From Algoriphagus sp. (GTDB lineage: Bacteria; Bacteroidota; Bacteroidia; Cytophagales; Cyclobacteriaceae): a stretch of DNA of 35,299 nt. The DNA is taken from assembly GCF_029254265.1 (NCBI RefSeq), contig NZ_JAQWXX010000098.1:1-35299 (forward strand), in the 5' to 3' direction. Positions 8,508 to 16,823 of this stretch are shown one piece after another. Within the stretch, counting starts at the first letter, position 1; every line of letters begins with the position of its first letter. The notes beneath the pieces are model-generated. The model was not told where the DNA came from. It saw only the letters and a list, made by a program, of their open reading frames with translations, and ran no database searches. The position numbers were made by a program, and so were the translations under genes.

Positions 8508-8578
8508 AAAGCCCCTGCATTTTATTTTGCGTTACAACATAGTAAAAAGGCTTACTGGATTTCCGGTAAGCCTTTTTT
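8476..8578 (+). promoter_or_regulatory. trp attenuator (1:2, 2:3 and 3:4 pairings)
   Basis: The terminator (3:4) is a 15-bp stem: 8544-8558 pairs with 8563-8577 around an ATTT loop, with one G-U pair, and is followed by a T run through 8578. The competing antiterminator (2:3) is AAGCC (8509-8513) with GGCTT (8549-8553), possibly helped by TAGTAA (8540-8545) with TTACTG (8552-8557). The protector (1:2) is GGCATTC (8476-8482), overlapping Trp codon 11, with GAAAGCC (8507-8513), with one A-A mismatch. When charged tRNA-Trp is scarce, a ribosome stalled on the TGG codons would cover region 1 and favour antitermination. The terminator is certain; the weaker pairings are inferred. Confidence 0.82.
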
Positions 8579-8596
8579 CATGCAAAATTCCTAAAA

Positions 8597-10009
8597 ATGA
8601 CTCAAGTGAAATTCCCCATCTTAACTACCCATCGCAAGCGCCTAGCTGATACTATTACTCCAGTAAGTATCTATTTGCAGATTAGAGATCGATTCACCAA
8701 TCCTATTTTACTTGAAAGTTCGGACTACCATGGTCAGGAAAATAGCTTTTCATACATCTGCTTTAACCCACTTGCTACCTTTTCTTTCAACGGCGGGAAA
8801 GTGACAGAAACTTTGCCTTTTGATGAAACTTTGACCTATGAGGTGACGGAGGAAAAGCCTTTGATGGTCGCTTTAAGAGCATTTGGAAATAAGTTTGACG
8901 TAGCTCCAGATAATTTCAAGTTCAGTTCAAACGGATTATTCGGCTATATCCAATACGATACACTGGCTTACTTTGAGGATATCAACTTGGAAAATTCGAT
9001 TCCAAATGAAGTACCGATGATGCAATATTCAGTTTATCAGAATATTATAGTAGTCGATCATTATAAGAATGAGTTGAATTTATTGGAGCATAGGGTAGCA
9101 GGTGCAGATAATCCGGAAATGATGGATGAAATCGAAATGCTGCTCAACAGTAAAAATATTCCAGCCTACAGCTTCAAGAAAGTCGGAGAGGAGTTTTCTA
9201 ATTACACAGATGAGGAGTTTTTGAAGATCCTCAATCAAGGTCGCGAGCATTGTTTCCGAGGGGATGTCTTCCAGATTGTACTTTCCAGAAGATTTACCAC
9301 CCAATTTAAAGGCGACGAATTCAATGTTTATCGCGCACTTCGTTCGGTGAACCCTTCCCCTTATTTATTCTACTTTGATTATGGCTCTTTCAAAGTTTTT
9401 GGAAGTTCTCCGGAAGCACAAATCGTAGTAAAGGGAAATAAAGCCACGATTTTTCCTATAGCAGGTACTTTTAGGAGAACGGGGAATGATCAAGAAGATG
9501 CGGCTCTTGCGGTCAAACTCTACGATGATCCAAAAGAAAATTCAGAGCATGTAATGTTGGTGGATTTGGCTAGAAATGACCTCTCCAGAACTTCTGTAGA
9601 AGTCAATGTGGAAGTATTCAAAGAAATCCAGTATTACTCTCATGTGATCCATTTGGTCTCAAAAGTGACTGGAAAGTTGCCTGAAGGAGCAAATCCACTT
9701 CAACTGGTAGCGGATACTTTTCCTGCTGGGACATTGTCAGGTGCACCAAAATACAAAGCGATGCAGCTGATCGATCAACTGGAAAACAGTAGCCGTCAAT
9801 TTTATGGTGGAGCAATTGGCTTTTTAGGATTCAATGGCGATTTCAATCATGCTATCCTGATTCGATCATTTGTCTCAGAAAATAACACACTTCGTTTCCA
9901 AGCAGGCGCTGGCGTAGTAGCCAAATCAACCATTCCATCCGAACTTCAGGAAGTAGCAAATAAATTAGAGGCATTGCGAGTAGCATTAAGGGCTGCTGAG
10001 AAGATATAA
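8597..10009 (+). CDS. trpE: Anthranilate synthase component I
   Basis: The 470-aa chorismate-binding enzyme converts chorismate plus ammonia from TrpG to anthranilate, the first step of tryptophan synthesis. The conserved C-terminal core is clear: FQIVLSRRF, NPSPYLFYFD, GSSPEAQIVV, PIAGTFRR, EHVMLVDLARNDLSR and TFPAGTLSGAPKYKAM. The last of these distinguishes anthranilate synthase-type enzymes. An N-terminal LLESSDYHGQENSFSYI region resembles the Trp feedback site (the LLES motif), so the enzyme is probably inhibited by Trp. A PabB assignment is possible in principle but excluded by operon position behind the trp attenuator. The start is the first ATG after the attenuator terminator. Confidence 0.96.
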   Translation: MTQVKFPILTTHRKRLADTITPVSIYLQIRDRFTNPILLESSDYHGQENSFSYICFNPLATFSFNGGKVTETLPFDETLTYEVTEEKPLMVALRAFGNKFDVAPDNFKFSSNGLFGYIQYDTLAYFEDINLENSIPNEVPMMQYSVYQNIIVVDHYKNELNLLEHRVAGADNPEMMDEIEMLLNSKNIPAYSFKKVGEEFSNYTDEEFLKILNQGREHCFRGDVFQIVLSRRFTTQFKGDEFNVYRALRSVNPSPYLFYFDYGSFKVFGSSPEAQIVVKGNKATIFPIAGTFRRTGNDQEDAALAVKLYDDPKENSEHVMLVDLARNDLSRTSVEVNVEVFKEIQYYSHVIHLVSKVTGKLPEGANPLQLVADTFPAGTLSGAPKYKAMQLIDQLENSSRQFYGGAIGFLGFNGDFNHAILIRSFVSENNTLRFQAGAGVVAKSTIPSELQEVANKLEALRVALRAAEKI

Positions 10010-10012
10010 TTC

Positions 10013-10052
10013 TAAAGTGGGAAAGTTGAAAAGTGGTAAGGTTCGAAGAATT
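10013..10052 (+). repeat. 8-bp-period degenerate array, left arm of the four-helix-bundle cassette
   Basis: Consecutive octamers TAAAGTGG, GAAAGTTG, AAAAGTGG, TAAGGTTC and GAAGAATT run from 10013 to 10052 between trpE and the small gene. Related words recur inverted at 10482-10521. Confidence 0.75.
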
Positions 10053-10086
10053 CCAAGTTTGATTTATACAGTTAATTCCAAGTAAA

Positions 10087-10461
10087 ATGACAGCTAAAAG
10101 CTTTGAAGAATTGGTGATTTGGCAAAAAGCTATTTCTATTGGAGTGGATATTTATTCAATATCAGATCAATTACCATTGAAAAATGATTATAAATCTAGA
10201 GACCAGTTGATTGGTTCTGCAGTTTCCATTTCAAACAATATTGCCGAAGGGTTTGAGTACAATAATAGAGTTCAATTCATCAGGTTTCTAGGATATGCTA
10301 AAGGTTCTGCAGGAGAATTGAGAAGTCAGTTGGCACTTTTGGTTAAAGTAAACAGGGTGTCGGAAGAAAATTATATGAAGTTAAAAGAAGAATTAATTGG
10401 TCTTTCTCGACAGATCAAATCATTGATTGAATACTTAAAAACTAAAAAAGAACAGAAATAA
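10087..10461 (+). CDS. Four-helix-bundle protein of the 23S rRNA intervening-sequence (IVP/S23) family
   Basis: The 124-aa protein contains the family hallmarks: FEELVIWQKAISIGVDIY at the start, RDQLIGSAVSISNNIAEGFE in the middle (the S-x-x-NIAEG motif at about residues 50-59) and FLGYAKGSAGELRSQL. The family folds as a four-helix bundle. It was first seen encoded in intervening sequences of spirochaete 23S rRNA and is widespread as a stand-alone gene in Bacteroidota, with no known biochemical role beyond likely nucleic-acid binding. Here it interrupts trpE and trpG, which are otherwise usually adjacent, and is flanked on both sides by inverted 8-bp-period arrays. It is therefore probably an inserted cassette rather than a Trp pathway gene. 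Confidence 0.9.
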   Translation: MTAKSFEELVIWQKAISIGVDIYSISDQLPLKNDYKSRDQLIGSAVSISNNIAEGFEYNNRVQFIRFLGYAKGSAGELRSQLALLVKVNRVSEENYMKLKEELIGLSRQIKSLIEYLKTKKEQK

Positions 10462-10481
10462 AGTGAATCCTCTTTTTAGAG

Positions 10482-10521
10482 AACTTTTCAACCTTACTAC
10501 CTTACTACTTTGCAACTATCA
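10482..10521 (-). repeat. 8-bp-period degenerate array, right arm (inverted copy)
   Basis: On the plus strand the octamers are AACTTTTC, AACCTTAC, TACCTTAC, TACTTTGC and AACTATCA. Their complement reads GTTGAAAA and GTAGTAAG type words, matching the left arm at 10013-10044. The array ends two bases before the trpG start. Confidence 0.75.
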
Positions 10522-10523
10522 AA

Positions 10524-11090
10524 ATGAAAATACTCGTCCTAGATAATTACGATTCATTCACCTACAATCTGGTTTACATCGTCCGTCAGCTTGGATATGG
10601 AGCTGTAATGGATGTCTACCGAAATGATAAAATCAGTCTTGATGATGTGGCGGGTTATGATAAAATCCTTCTTTCTCCAGGTCCTGGTATACCAGAAGAA
10701 GCTGGAATCATGCCCGAGCTTTTGAAAAGATATTCGCCGACTAAATCAATTCTGGGGGTTTGCCTTGGACATCAAGCCATCGGGGAGGCCTTTGGAGGGA
10801 CATTGACCAACCTATCCGAAGTCCTGCATGGCGTGGCTTCGAAAGTCACCGTAAGTCCGGATTTGCTTTTTGAAGGCATTCCCGATACATTTAGTATTGG
10901 AAGATATCACTCCTGGGTCATCAATGAAGACACCCTTTCACCTGACCTGGAAGTAATCGCCCGAACACCCGATCAGCAGATTATGGCAATTAGACATAAA
11001 GTGTATGACGTACGAGGAGTTCAGTTTCACCCGGAAAGTATCCTTACAGAAAATGGAGTGGCTATCATGAAAAACTGGTTATCTGCCTAA
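10524..11090 (+). CDS. trpG: Anthranilate synthase component II (glutamine amidotransferase)
   Basis: The 188-aa class I glutamine amidotransferase releases ammonia from glutamine for TrpE. ILVLDNYDSFTYNLV opens the protein. The oxyanion motif is LLSPGPGIPEEAG, the catalytic Cys lies in LGVCLGHQAIGEAFGG, and the His/Glu pair in VQFHPESIL. TrpG and PabA cannot be told apart by motif; the operon supports TrpG, possibly shared with PabB. It is separated from trpE by the four-helix-bundle cassette, so the two subunits are not translationally coupled. The ATG is preceded by the right octamer array and an AAA-rich stretch. Confidence 0.95.
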   Translation: MKILVLDNYDSFTYNLVYIVRQLGYGAVMDVYRNDKISLDDVAGYDKILLSPGPGIPEEAGIMPELLKRYSPTKSILGVCLGHQAIGEAFGGTLTNLSEVLHGVASKVTVSPDLLFEGIPDTFSIGRYHSWVINEDTLSPDLEVIARTPDQQIMAIRHKVYDVRGVQFHPESILTENGVAIMKNWLSA

Positions 11091-11095
11091 AAAAA

Positions 11096-11148
11096 TCACC
11101 CTAAGCTAATGAAATCGAGTGTGATAAATTCGACACATAGTGGGGTGA
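11096..11148 (+). repeat. Interrupted inverted repeat in the trpG-trpD spacer
   Basis: TCACCC (11096-11101) pairs with GGGTGA (11143-11148). An inner TGTG (11120-11123) can pair with CACA (11134-11137). No T run follows, so it is not a standard terminator. It could be an mRNA processing or stability hairpin. Confidence 0.5.
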
Positions 11149-11172
11149 CAATTAAAAATCAATCCTAAACAG

Positions 11173-12183
11173 ATGAAAGATATTCTAAACTTATTGATCG
11201 AACACCGTACACTTTCTCAAGACCAAGCGAAAGAAGTTTTGAAGAACATAGCGACAGGATCATACAATACGAGCCAAATTGCAGCCTTTATGACTGTCTA
11301 TTTGATGCGGAGTATAACAGTGGATGAGTTACGTGGCTTTCGCGATGCCATGCTTGAGCTTTGCATTCCAGTTGAAATAGCTGAGTATGATGCAATGGAT
11401 CTTTGTGGAACAGGCGGTGACGGAAAGGATACCTTTAATATTTCCACCTTATCATCTTTTGTGGTGGCTGGAGCTGGGCAAAACGTCGCCAAACACGGTA
11501 ATACAGGTGTATCGTCTATCTGTGGTTCCTCGAACTTACTTTCCTATTTCGGTTATCAGTTCACCAATAATATTGATGAAATCAAGCGTGGACTGGACGA
11601 AGCTGGAATTTGTTTTCTGCATGCACCACTTTTCCACCCGGCAATGAAAAATGTTGCGCCAATCCGAAAAGAACTTGGCGTAAAAACCTTTTTCAATATG
11701 CTTGGACCAATGGTTAATCCTAGTTTTCCAAGGAAACAATTGGTCGGTGTATTTAGTCTTGAGCTAGCACGCCTTTATGGATATCTGTATCAGGAAATGG
11801 AAGGAAGGTTTTCTATTCTTCATGCACTCGATGGGTACGATGAGATTTCCTTGACGGGTTCGTTTAAAATGATCTCAAATGGAGGCGAGCGATTGCTTTC
11901 TCCAGAAAGTATAGGATTAAAAAAGTTAGATGCAAAAAGTATCGCAGGAGGAGAAACAGTGGAAGAATCTGCCAAAATCTTTGAAAATATTCTAAAAGGT
12001 AAAGGTACCGAAAGTCAGAATTCAGTAGTCATCGCAAACTCTGCAGCTGCACTAGTGACTGCAAAAGAAGGAGTCGAATTTCCAGAAGCAGTATCCCTGG
12101 CAACAGAATCATTATTATCCGGAAAAGCCCTGAACGTCTTCAAAGGCTTAGTCAACCCTAAAACCTCAATTTCATTTGCTTAA
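11173..12183 (+). CDS. trpD: Anthranilate phosphoribosyltransferase
   Basis: The 336-aa enzyme couples anthranilate to PRPP, the second Trp-specific step. The N-terminal helical domain (LIEHRTLSQDQAKEVL) is followed by the glycine-rich PRPP-binding loop CGTGGDGKDTFNIST at about residues 76-90. KHGNTGVSS follows, then the anthranilate-site region FHPAMKNVAPIRKELGVKTFFNMLGP. The length is normal for a stand-alone TrpD without fused TrpG. It stands 82 bases behind trpG and eight bases before trpC, with which it is likely co-transcribed. Confidence 0.96.
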   Translation: MKDILNLLIEHRTLSQDQAKEVLKNIATGSYNTSQIAAFMTVYLMRSITVDELRGFRDAMLELCIPVEIAEYDAMDLCGTGGDGKDTFNISTLSSFVVAGAGQNVAKHGNTGVSSICGSSNLLSYFGYQFTNNIDEIKRGLDEAGICFLHAPLFHPAMKNVAPIRKELGVKTFFNMLGPMVNPSFPRKQLVGVFSLELARLYGYLYQEMEGRFSILHALDGYDEISLTGSFKMISNGGERLLSPESIGLKKLDAKSIAGGETVEESAKIFENILKGKGTESQNSVVIANSAAALVTAKEGVEFPEAVSLATESLLSGKALNVFKGLVNPKTSISFA

Positions 12184-12191
12184 ATTTTACT

Positions 12192-13010
12192 ATGAATATT
12201 TTAGATCAAATCATTGCTGACAAGCATATTGAAGTATCCGAGCGAAAAAGTTTAGTGCCAGTCAAATTACTAGAGCAAAGCATCTTCTTTGACGGCAAAG
12301 TAGTTTCGATGAAAAAATATGTTACCAATCCTGAAAAGACAGGAATTATCGCTGAATTCAAGCGAAAATCTCCTTCCAAAGGAATGATTAATGCTGCTGC
12401 GAAAGTAGAAAAAGTGAGTATAGGCTATATGCAGGCTGGAGCATCAGCACTTTCTATTCTGACCGACTCAAAATATTTCGGAGGAAGTTCTGAGGATTTG
12501 AAAGCTGCAAGACACTTCAATTTTTGCCCAATTCTCCGAAAAGATTTTGTAGTTGATGAATATCAAATAGTTGAAGCAAAGTCCATTGGAGCAGATTGTG
12601 TTTTGCTGATTGCAGCAGCTTTAGAACCCGAAAAATTAAAATCACTCGCGTATTTCGCAAAAAGTCTTGGGCTGGAAGTGTTGATGGAAGTCCATGATGG
12701 TGAAGAGTTGGATCGAAGCCTTTGTGATGGATTGGATTTAGTCGGAGTGAATAATAGAAATTTAAAAACCTTCGAAGTATCTCTTCAAACTTCCTTGGAT
12801 TTGGTAAATCGGATTCCTTCGGACTTTGTGAAAATTTCCGAAAGTGGAATTTCTGATCCTGCGACTTTAATTCAATTGAAATCAGCTGGATTCGATGGAT
12901 TCCTGATTGGGGAGAATTTCATGAAATCAGCTAGACCTGAGCAAGCAGCTTACAATTTTATTAAAGAGTACAAAAAACTTGCTGCTGAATTAGCATTGAG
13001 TCAAGCCTGA
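12192..13010 (+). CDS. trpC: Indole-3-glycerol phosphate synthase
   Basis: The 272-aa TIM-barrel enzyme closes the indole ring from CdRP. Diagnostic segments are ILDQIIADKHIEV, IIAEFKRKSPSKGMIN with the catalytic Lys, ALSILTDSKYFGGS, CPILRKDFVVDEYQI with the second catalytic Lys, MEVHDGEELDR, VGVNNRNLKTFEV and SESGI. It is not fused to TrpF. Its stop TGA overlaps the trpF start ATG by one base, so the two are translationally coupled. The start is the first ATG, eight bases behind trpD. Confidence 0.97.
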   Translation: MNILDQIIADKHIEVSERKSLVPVKLLEQSIFFDGKVVSMKKYVTNPEKTGIIAEFKRKSPSKGMINAAAKVEKVSIGYMQAGASALSILTDSKYFGGSSEDLKAARHFNFCPILRKDFVVDEYQIVEAKSIGADCVLLIAAALEPEKLKSLAYFAKSLGLEVLMEVHDGEELDRSLCDGLDLVGVNNRNLKTFEVSLQTSLDLVNRIPSDFVKISESGISDPATLIQLKSAGFDGFLIGENFMKSARPEQAAYNFIKEYKKLAAELALSQA

Positions 13011-13639
13011 TGGAAATTAAAGTCTGCGGGATGCGAGAATCAGAAAATATTCTCCAATTAATCGAGGAGATTGATCCCGATTGGATGGGACTGATTTTCT
13101 ATTCCAAGTCTCCCAGATTTGTATCTGATGAATCTTCCAGAGAATTATCCAAGTTGAATATCTCAAAAGTTGGAGTCTTTGTGAATGAAACAGAAGCTGA
13201 GATCTTAAGGAAAGTGGCTCTTTTCGATTTGAAAGCTGTTCAACTTCACGGTGGTGAATTGCCTGAATTTGTGGAGCAGCTTTCGAAGAAAACAAATGCT
13301 GAGATTTGGAAAGTCATTTCAGTAAATGATCAAATTGATTGGGGAAATCTAAAAAGCTATTTGCCCTTCGTGAGTAAATTTCTTTTCGATACGGCCTCTC
13401 CAAAACACGGAGGTACCGGACAAAAATTTGATTGGACAGTTTTGGAAACTTATCCATTCGACAAAGGCTTTCTCTTAAGTGGGGGAATTGATGAAGAGAG
13501 TTGGGAAGAGATTTTAACTTTTGCAGCAAAAAACCCAAGAATGCAGGGTGTAGATTTGAATTCGAAATTTGAAGATGCTCCTGGCTTAAAGAATATTGAA
13601 AAACTGAAGAAATTTATACAACAGCTCCCGAGAAATTGA
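13010..13639 (+). CDS. trpF: Phosphoribosylanthranilate isomerase
   Basis: The 209-aa TIM-barrel enzyme rearranges PRA to CdRP. The opening KVCGMRE holds the catalytic Cys. [49 protein letters not shown] with the catalytic Asp, LSGGI and GVDLNSKFE are family hallmarks. It overlaps trpC by one base. Downstream, trpB starts 20 bases later. Confidence 0.96.
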   Translation: MEIKVCGMRESENILQLIEEIDPDWMGLIFYSKSPRFVSDESSRELSKLNISKVGVFVNETEAEILRKVALFDLKAVQLHGGELPEFVEQLSKKTNAEIWKVISVNDQIDWGNLKSYLPFVSKFLFDTASPKHGGTGQKFDWTVLETYPFDKGFLLSGGIDEESWEEILTFAAKNPRMQGVDLNSKFEDAPGLKNIEKLKKFIQQLPRN

Positions 13640-13659
13640 TCGGGTCAAACGTGAAGAAT

Positions 13660-14838
13660 ATGATCAGAGTGGACGAAAAGGGCTTTTATGGAAAATTTGG
13701 AGGCGCATACATTCCTGAGATGCTGCATCCAAACATTGAAGAGCTACGAGAAAATTATGAGGCGATCGTCGCCACCAAGGAATTTCAGGATGAATTTCAA
13801 TCCTTGCTTCGAGACTTTGTGGGACGTCCTACACCGTTGTATTTCGCAAAGCGAATGTCGGAAAAGTACGGTGCCAAAATCTACTTTAAGCGAGAAGATC
13901 TTTGTCATACTGGCGCTCATAAAATAAATAATACGATTGGTCAAATCATTCTGGCAAAGAAGCTGGGTAAAAAGCGAATTATCGCTGAGACTGGTGCTGG
14001 ACAGCATGGCGTGGCAACAGCCACCGTTTGCGCTTTAATGGGGATGGATTGCATCGTATACATGGGTGAGTTGGATATTCAGCGTCAGCGCCCAAATGTG
14101 GAGCGGATGCGAATCCTCGGAGCAAAAGTAGTACCTGCAACCTCAGGCTCTAAAACGCTAAAAGATGCTACGAATGAAGCCATGCGAGCTTGGATCAATG
14201 ATCCAGTGGGTACACATTACATTATTGGTTCGGTGGTAGGACCTCATCCTTATCCGGAAATGGTTGCTCGATTCCAATCGGTAATATCGGAGGAAATCAA
14301 ATGGCAGTTAAAAGAAAAAGAAGGAAAAGAAAATCCTGATTTAGTGATTGCCTGTGTTGGTGGAGGAAGCAATGCTGCTGGGGCTTTTTATCATTATTAC
14401 AATACGCCGGAAGTTCGACTGATCGCAGCAGAAGCTGCAGGTCTAGGTGTGACTTCAGGGAAATCTGCAGCAACCACAGCTTTGGGAACCCCAGGTATTT
14501 TGCATGGATCAAAAACCCTGTTGATGCAGACCGAAGATGGTCAAGTGATCGAGCCACATAGTATTTCTGCTGGACTGGATTATCCTGGAATTGGACCAGT
14601 GCATGCACATTTGTTTGATATTGGGAGAGGAGAATTTGTAGCTGTGGAGGATGAAGACGCGATGAAAGCAGGCATCGAACTCAGTCGAATGGAAGGAATC
14701 ATTCCTGCAATTGAGACTGCTCATGCTATCCATGCCTTGAATCTAATCGAATACAGCAAAGACGACGTAATCGTAATCAATCTCTCTGGTCGAGGTGATA
14801 AGGATTTGGATACTTATATCAAATGGGGAGGCTATTAA
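13660..14838 (+). CDS. trpB: Tryptophan synthase beta chain
   Basis: This PLP enzyme condenses indole with serine. I chose the ATG at 13660 (392 aa). The longer frame from a TTG at 13636 adds eight residues and overlaps trpF by four bases, whereas the ATG opens directly into the conserved [19 protein letters not shown]. The Schiff-base Lys lies in [12 protein letters not shown], the active-site Glu in [13 protein letters not shown], and the phosphate-binding loop in [10 protein letters not shown]. The length fits TrpB1-type enzymes that associate with TrpA. It is followed by an 84-base spacer with a heptamer array and then trpA. Confidence 0.97.
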   Translation: MIRVDEKGFYGKFGGAYIPEMLHPNIEELRENYEAIVATKEFQDEFQSLLRDFVGRPTPLYFAKRMSEKYGAKIYFKREDLCHTGAHKINNTIGQIILAKKLGKKRIIAETGAGQHGVATATVCALMGMDCIVYMGELDIQRQRPNVERMRILGAKVVPATSGSKTLKDATNEAMRAWINDPVGTHYIIGSVVGPHPYPEMVARFQSVISEEIKWQLKEKEGKENPDLVIACVGGGSNAAGAFYHYYNTPEVRLIAAEAAGLGVTSGKSAATTALGTPGILHGSKTLLMQTEDGQVIEPHSISAGLDYPGIGPVHAHLFDIGRGEFVAVEDEDAMKAGIELSRMEGIIPAIETAHAIHALNLIEYSKDDVIVINLSGRGDKDLDTYIKWGGY

Positions 14839-14840
14839 AA

Positions 14841-14909
14841 GTCCGATGTCAGATGTCGGATGACCGATGTGGTAAAGTGATATTCATCGGTCACCGGACA
14901 ACTGTCATC
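14841..14909 (+). repeat. 7-bp-period inverted array in the trpB-trpA spacer
   Basis: The left half is GTCCGAT, GTCAGAT, GTCGGAT, GACCGAT (14841-14868). The right half, ATTCATC, GGTCACC, GGACAAC, TGTCATC (14882-14909), is built from complementary words, for example GACCGATG against CATCGGTC. The two halves can fold into one long imperfect hairpin. Confidence 0.8.
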
Positions 14910-14922
14910 TAACAAAAACAAA

Positions 14923-15696
14923 ATGAACAGAATACATTATTTATTCAATACCAAAAAGGAGCGGGTTCTCTCAATTTACTTTACTGCCGGTTTCCCAAAA
15001 TTGGAAGATACACTTCCGACGATGGAGGCGATTCAGGCAGGAGGAGCAGATATCATCGAGATTGGAGTTCCGTATTCTGATCCGATTGCGGATGGGCCGA
15101 CCATTCAGGATAGTAATCTAATCGCTTTGGAAAACGGGATGAGCCTAAAAAAGCTTTTCGATCAATTGGTAGGCTTTCGAGCCAAAATCCATGTTCCAGT
15201 GGTTTTGATGGGATATTTAAATCCTATCATGCAATTTGGAATGGAGGAGTTTTGCAAAAAATGCAAAGAGGTAGGGATAGATGGATTAATTCTTCCAGAT
15301 CTTCCTATGCAGCAGTACTTGGAGGATTACAAAACTCTATTCGATTCTTATGGTTTGGTAAATACCTTCTTGATCTCGCCTGCCACCAATGAAAAGCGGA
15401 TTCGTGAAATTGATTCCCATACCAATGGCTTTATCTATATGGTTTCTTCCAATAGCATCACTGGAGCTAAAACCGGGATCAGTGAAGAGCAAATCGCCTA
15501 TTTTGAACGGGTGCAAGCGATGAATCTCAAAAATCCCAGACTAATCGGGTTCGGGATTTCTGATGCTGAATCATTTAGCACAGCTTCTAAGTATGGAAAT
15601 GGAGCGATCATCGGATCGGCTTTCATCAAAACTGTAAAGAACTCAAGCAACTTGGATGCTGATATTCAGCAATACATTCAGTCGGTGATAAATTGA
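14923..15696 (+). CDS. trpA: Tryptophan synthase alpha chain
   Basis: The 257-aa TIM-barrel subunit cleaves indole-3-glycerol phosphate to indole, which is channelled to TrpB. The catalytic Glu46 lies in IIEIGVPYSDP and Asp57 in IADGPTIQDS. VPVVLMGYLNPIMQFG, DGLILPDLP and GFIYMVSSNSITGAK follow, then the phosphate-binding GFGISDAES and GAIIGSAFIK. The length is normal. Only the trpB-trpA spacer separates it from its partner, while a 99-base spacer with another heptamer array precedes aroF. Confidence 0.96.
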   Translation: MNRIHYLFNTKKERVLSIYFTAGFPKLEDTLPTMEAIQAGGADIIEIGVPYSDPIADGPTIQDSNLIALENGMSLKKLFDQLVGFRAKIHVPVVLMGYLNPIMQFGMEEFCKKCKEVGIDGLILPDLPMQQYLEDYKTLFDSYGLVNTFLISPATNEKRIREIDSHTNGFIYMVSSNSITGAKTGISEEQIAYFERVQAMNLKNPRLIGFGISDAESFSTASKYGNGAIIGSAFIKTVKNSSNLDADIQQYIQSVIN

Positions 15697-15762
15697 GAAA
15701 TTGTAAGATTTTCAAGAGTCTAACCCACCCGTTCACTAAAAGGCTCAACTCTAAGTTCGGCC

Positions 15763-15790
15763 TCGTAAATCGTAATTCATAATTCGTAAA
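15763..15790 (+). repeat. 7-bp-period array TCGTAAA-type in the trpA-aroF spacer
   Basis: Four heptamers in register: TCGTAAA (15763-15769), TCGTAAT (15770-15776), TCATAAT (15777-15783) and TCGTAAA (15784-15790), ending five bases before the aroF ATG. The same words occur in inverse orientation in the hisH-hisA spacer (18506-18533). Confidence 0.78.
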
Positions 15791-15795
15791 TAAAT

Positions 15796-16815
15796 ATGAT
15801 TATTCAACTTCAGCCTGATATTTCCGAAGTACAAAAGGAAAAATTAATTGCCAAAGTAAATGGCATAGGCTATAAAACTACCGAGGTCAAAACCCAATTA
15901 GGTGACTACCTGATCGGAATCGGAAAAAACGATTTTGATATCCGAAAGATCGGCCAAATGGACGGCATTTCGGATATTCACGTGGTCTCAGATGAGTACA
16001 AACTTGTCTCCAAGAAATGGAAAGCCAAGCCGACTTCGGTGGATTTAGGTGACGATGTATTTATCAAGGATGGAGAGATGGCCATTATCACTGGTCCTTG
16101 CTCCATCGAGTCTGAGGAGCAAATCCGCAAAGTAGTCCAGCACTGCGTGGACAATGATATCAAGATGATGCGTGGAGGCGTGTTCAAGCCAAGAAGTTCT
16201 CCTTACGCTTTCCGTGGTTTAGGATTGGAAGGTTTGAAACTATGGTATGATATCGCTTCTGCAGCTGGGATCAAAATCGTGACTGAGGTGATGCAGACTT
16301 CCCAAATCGAAGAAATGTACCCTTATGTAGATGTGTATCAGGTAGGCGCTCGAAATTCTCAGAATTTCAACCTCTTGGACGAACTCGGTAAAGTTGACAA
16401 AGCAGTGATGATCAAGCGTGGAATCTCCGGGACGATCGAGGAATTACTTCAATCTGCCGAGTATGTCTTTTCCGGAGGAAATGAGAAATTGATTCTTTGC
16501 GAGCGAGGTATCCGAACTTACGAGCGAGCTTCTCGAAATACTTTGGATTTGAATGCCATTCCGATTTTGAAGGCCAAGTCACATTTACCGGTGATTGTGG
16601 ACCCTTCACACGGAATTGGAATCAGGGAATATGTTCCGCAAATGGCACTTTCCGGAGTGATGGCAGGAGCTGATGGGATTATCTATGAATCCCATGAGAT
16701 TCCAGAGAAAGCCTATTCCGACGGTCAGCAGACCTTGGATTTTGCGCAAAGCGCTAGGTTGGCGTCTTGGATTAGACAAAGCTTTGCAATGCGTAAAAAT
16801 TTCGACCTTTTATAA
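15796..16815 (+). CDS. aroF: 3-deoxy-7-phosphoheptulonate synthase (DAHP synthase, type I-beta)
   Basis: The 339-aa enzyme makes DAHP from PEP and erythrose-4-phosphate, the entry to aromatic amino acid synthesis. An N-terminal ferredoxin-like regulatory domain (about residues 1-75, starting MIIQLQPDISEVQKEKLIAK) precedes the barrel, as in the Thermotoga-type I-beta enzymes. The core shows ITGPCSIES, MMRGGVFKPRSSPYAFRGLG with the catalytic Lys, QVGARNSQNF, KAVMIKRG, LCERGIRTYE and VDPSHGIG. No chorismate mutase domain is fused. It ends the trp unit; the next element downstream is the second attenuator, whose hairpin would also terminate transcription arriving from here. Confidence 0.95.
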   Translation: MIIQLQPDISEVQKEKLIAKVNGIGYKTTEVKTQLGDYLIGIGKNDFDIRKIGQMDGISDIHVVSDEYKLVSKKWKAKPTSVDLGDDVFIKDGEMAIITGPCSIESEEQIRKVVQHCVDNDIKMMRGGVFKPRSSPYAFRGLGLEGLKLWYDIASAAGIKIVTEVMQTSQIEEMYPYVDVYQVGARNSQNFNLLDELGKVDKAVMIKRGISGTIEELLQSAEYVFSGGNEKLILCERGIRTYERASRNTLDLNAIPILKAKSHLPVIVDPSHGIGIREYVPQMALSGVMAGADGIIYESHEIPEKAYSDGQQTLDFAQSARLASWIRQSFAMRKNFDLL

Positions 16816-16823
16816 AAATAATA

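Noticed and set aside
13636..13659. TTG start giving trpB eight extra residues
   Set aside because: The ATG at 13660 leads straight into the conserved N-terminus; the extension has no conserved features.
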